DNA of 5,466 nt from Planctomycetaceae bacterium (lineage in GTDB: Bacteria; Planctomycetota; Planctomycetia; Pirellulales; Pirellulaceae): assembly GCA_007129635.1 (NCBI GenBank), contig SKVE01000288.1:1-5466 (forward strand), read 5' to 3'. Both the position numbers and the translations under genes were made by a program. Below the pieces are notes generated by a model. That model made no database searches and was not told the origin of the DNA. It saw only the letters and a list, made by a program, of their open reading frames with translations. Positions 5,431 to 5,466 of the stretch are shown here, piece after piece. The first letter of the stretch is position 1; each line of letters starts with the position of its first letter.

Positions 5431-5455
5431 ACCCTTGCTCCCACCGAGCAAGGGT
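5431..5455. repeat. REP-like hairpin 2
   Basis: ACCCTTGCTC and GAGCAAGGGT form a perfect 10-bp stem with a 5-base loop (CCACC), the strongest inverted repeat in the window. No T-run follows before the window ends, so an intrinsic terminator is not shown, although bidirectional termination is possible. It shares the unit GCTCCCACCGAGC, in inverted form, with the hairpin at 5373-5396. Confidence 0.6.
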
Positions 5456-5466
5456 GGTGTCGGCGA

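Noticed and set aside
1..5466. A defence island, mobile element or biosynthetic cluster
   Set aside because: No nuclease, reverse transcriptase, transposase, integrase, toxin-antitoxin or synthase gene is present. The four genes are ordinary families for this phylum.

Overview
The window looks like chromosomal DNA of a planctomycete, probably from the Pirellulales or a neighbouring order. This is inferred from gene content. A DUF1559 protein with a prepilin-type N-terminus and a C-terminal H-x9-DG motif is close to a signature of that phylum. A secreted FGly sulfatase and a small orphan lipoprotein fit the same picture, as does the moderately high GC content with long untranslated gaps. No transposase, integrase, phage gene, tRNA, rRNA or CRISPR array is visible.

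Layout. On the minus strand, reading leftwards, lie the DUF1559 gene (1558 to 521) and a 52-residue lipoprotein gene (257 to 99). The 263-base gap between them carries two hairpins. On the plus strand, reading rightwards, lie an MscS-type mechanosensitive channel gene (GTG at 2053, or 2038, to 3609) and a sulfatase gene (3836 to 5269). The two directions diverge from a gap of about 490 bases (1559-2052). That gap holds a GC-rich leader hairpin for the DUF1559 gene, a palindrome and two promoter-like sites on the plus strand. The last 200 bases (5270-5466) hold no gene but are dense in inverted repeats, including two strong hairpins that share a sequence unit and look REP-like.

How the genes relate. 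All four products are predicted to be exported or membrane-bound: a pseudopilin-like surface protein, a lipoprotein, an inner-membrane tension valve and a secreted sulfatase. Nothing shows that they form one pathway. The wide gaps, separate Shine-Dalgarno sites and hairpins just after stop codons suggest four separately expressed units. I do not see a new defence, mobile or biosynthetic system. The points most worth a second look are the run of U-tract-free hairpins just after stop codons, the terminator-like hairpin in the DUF1559 leader, the REP-like cluster at the right edge and the orphan acidic lipoprotein.
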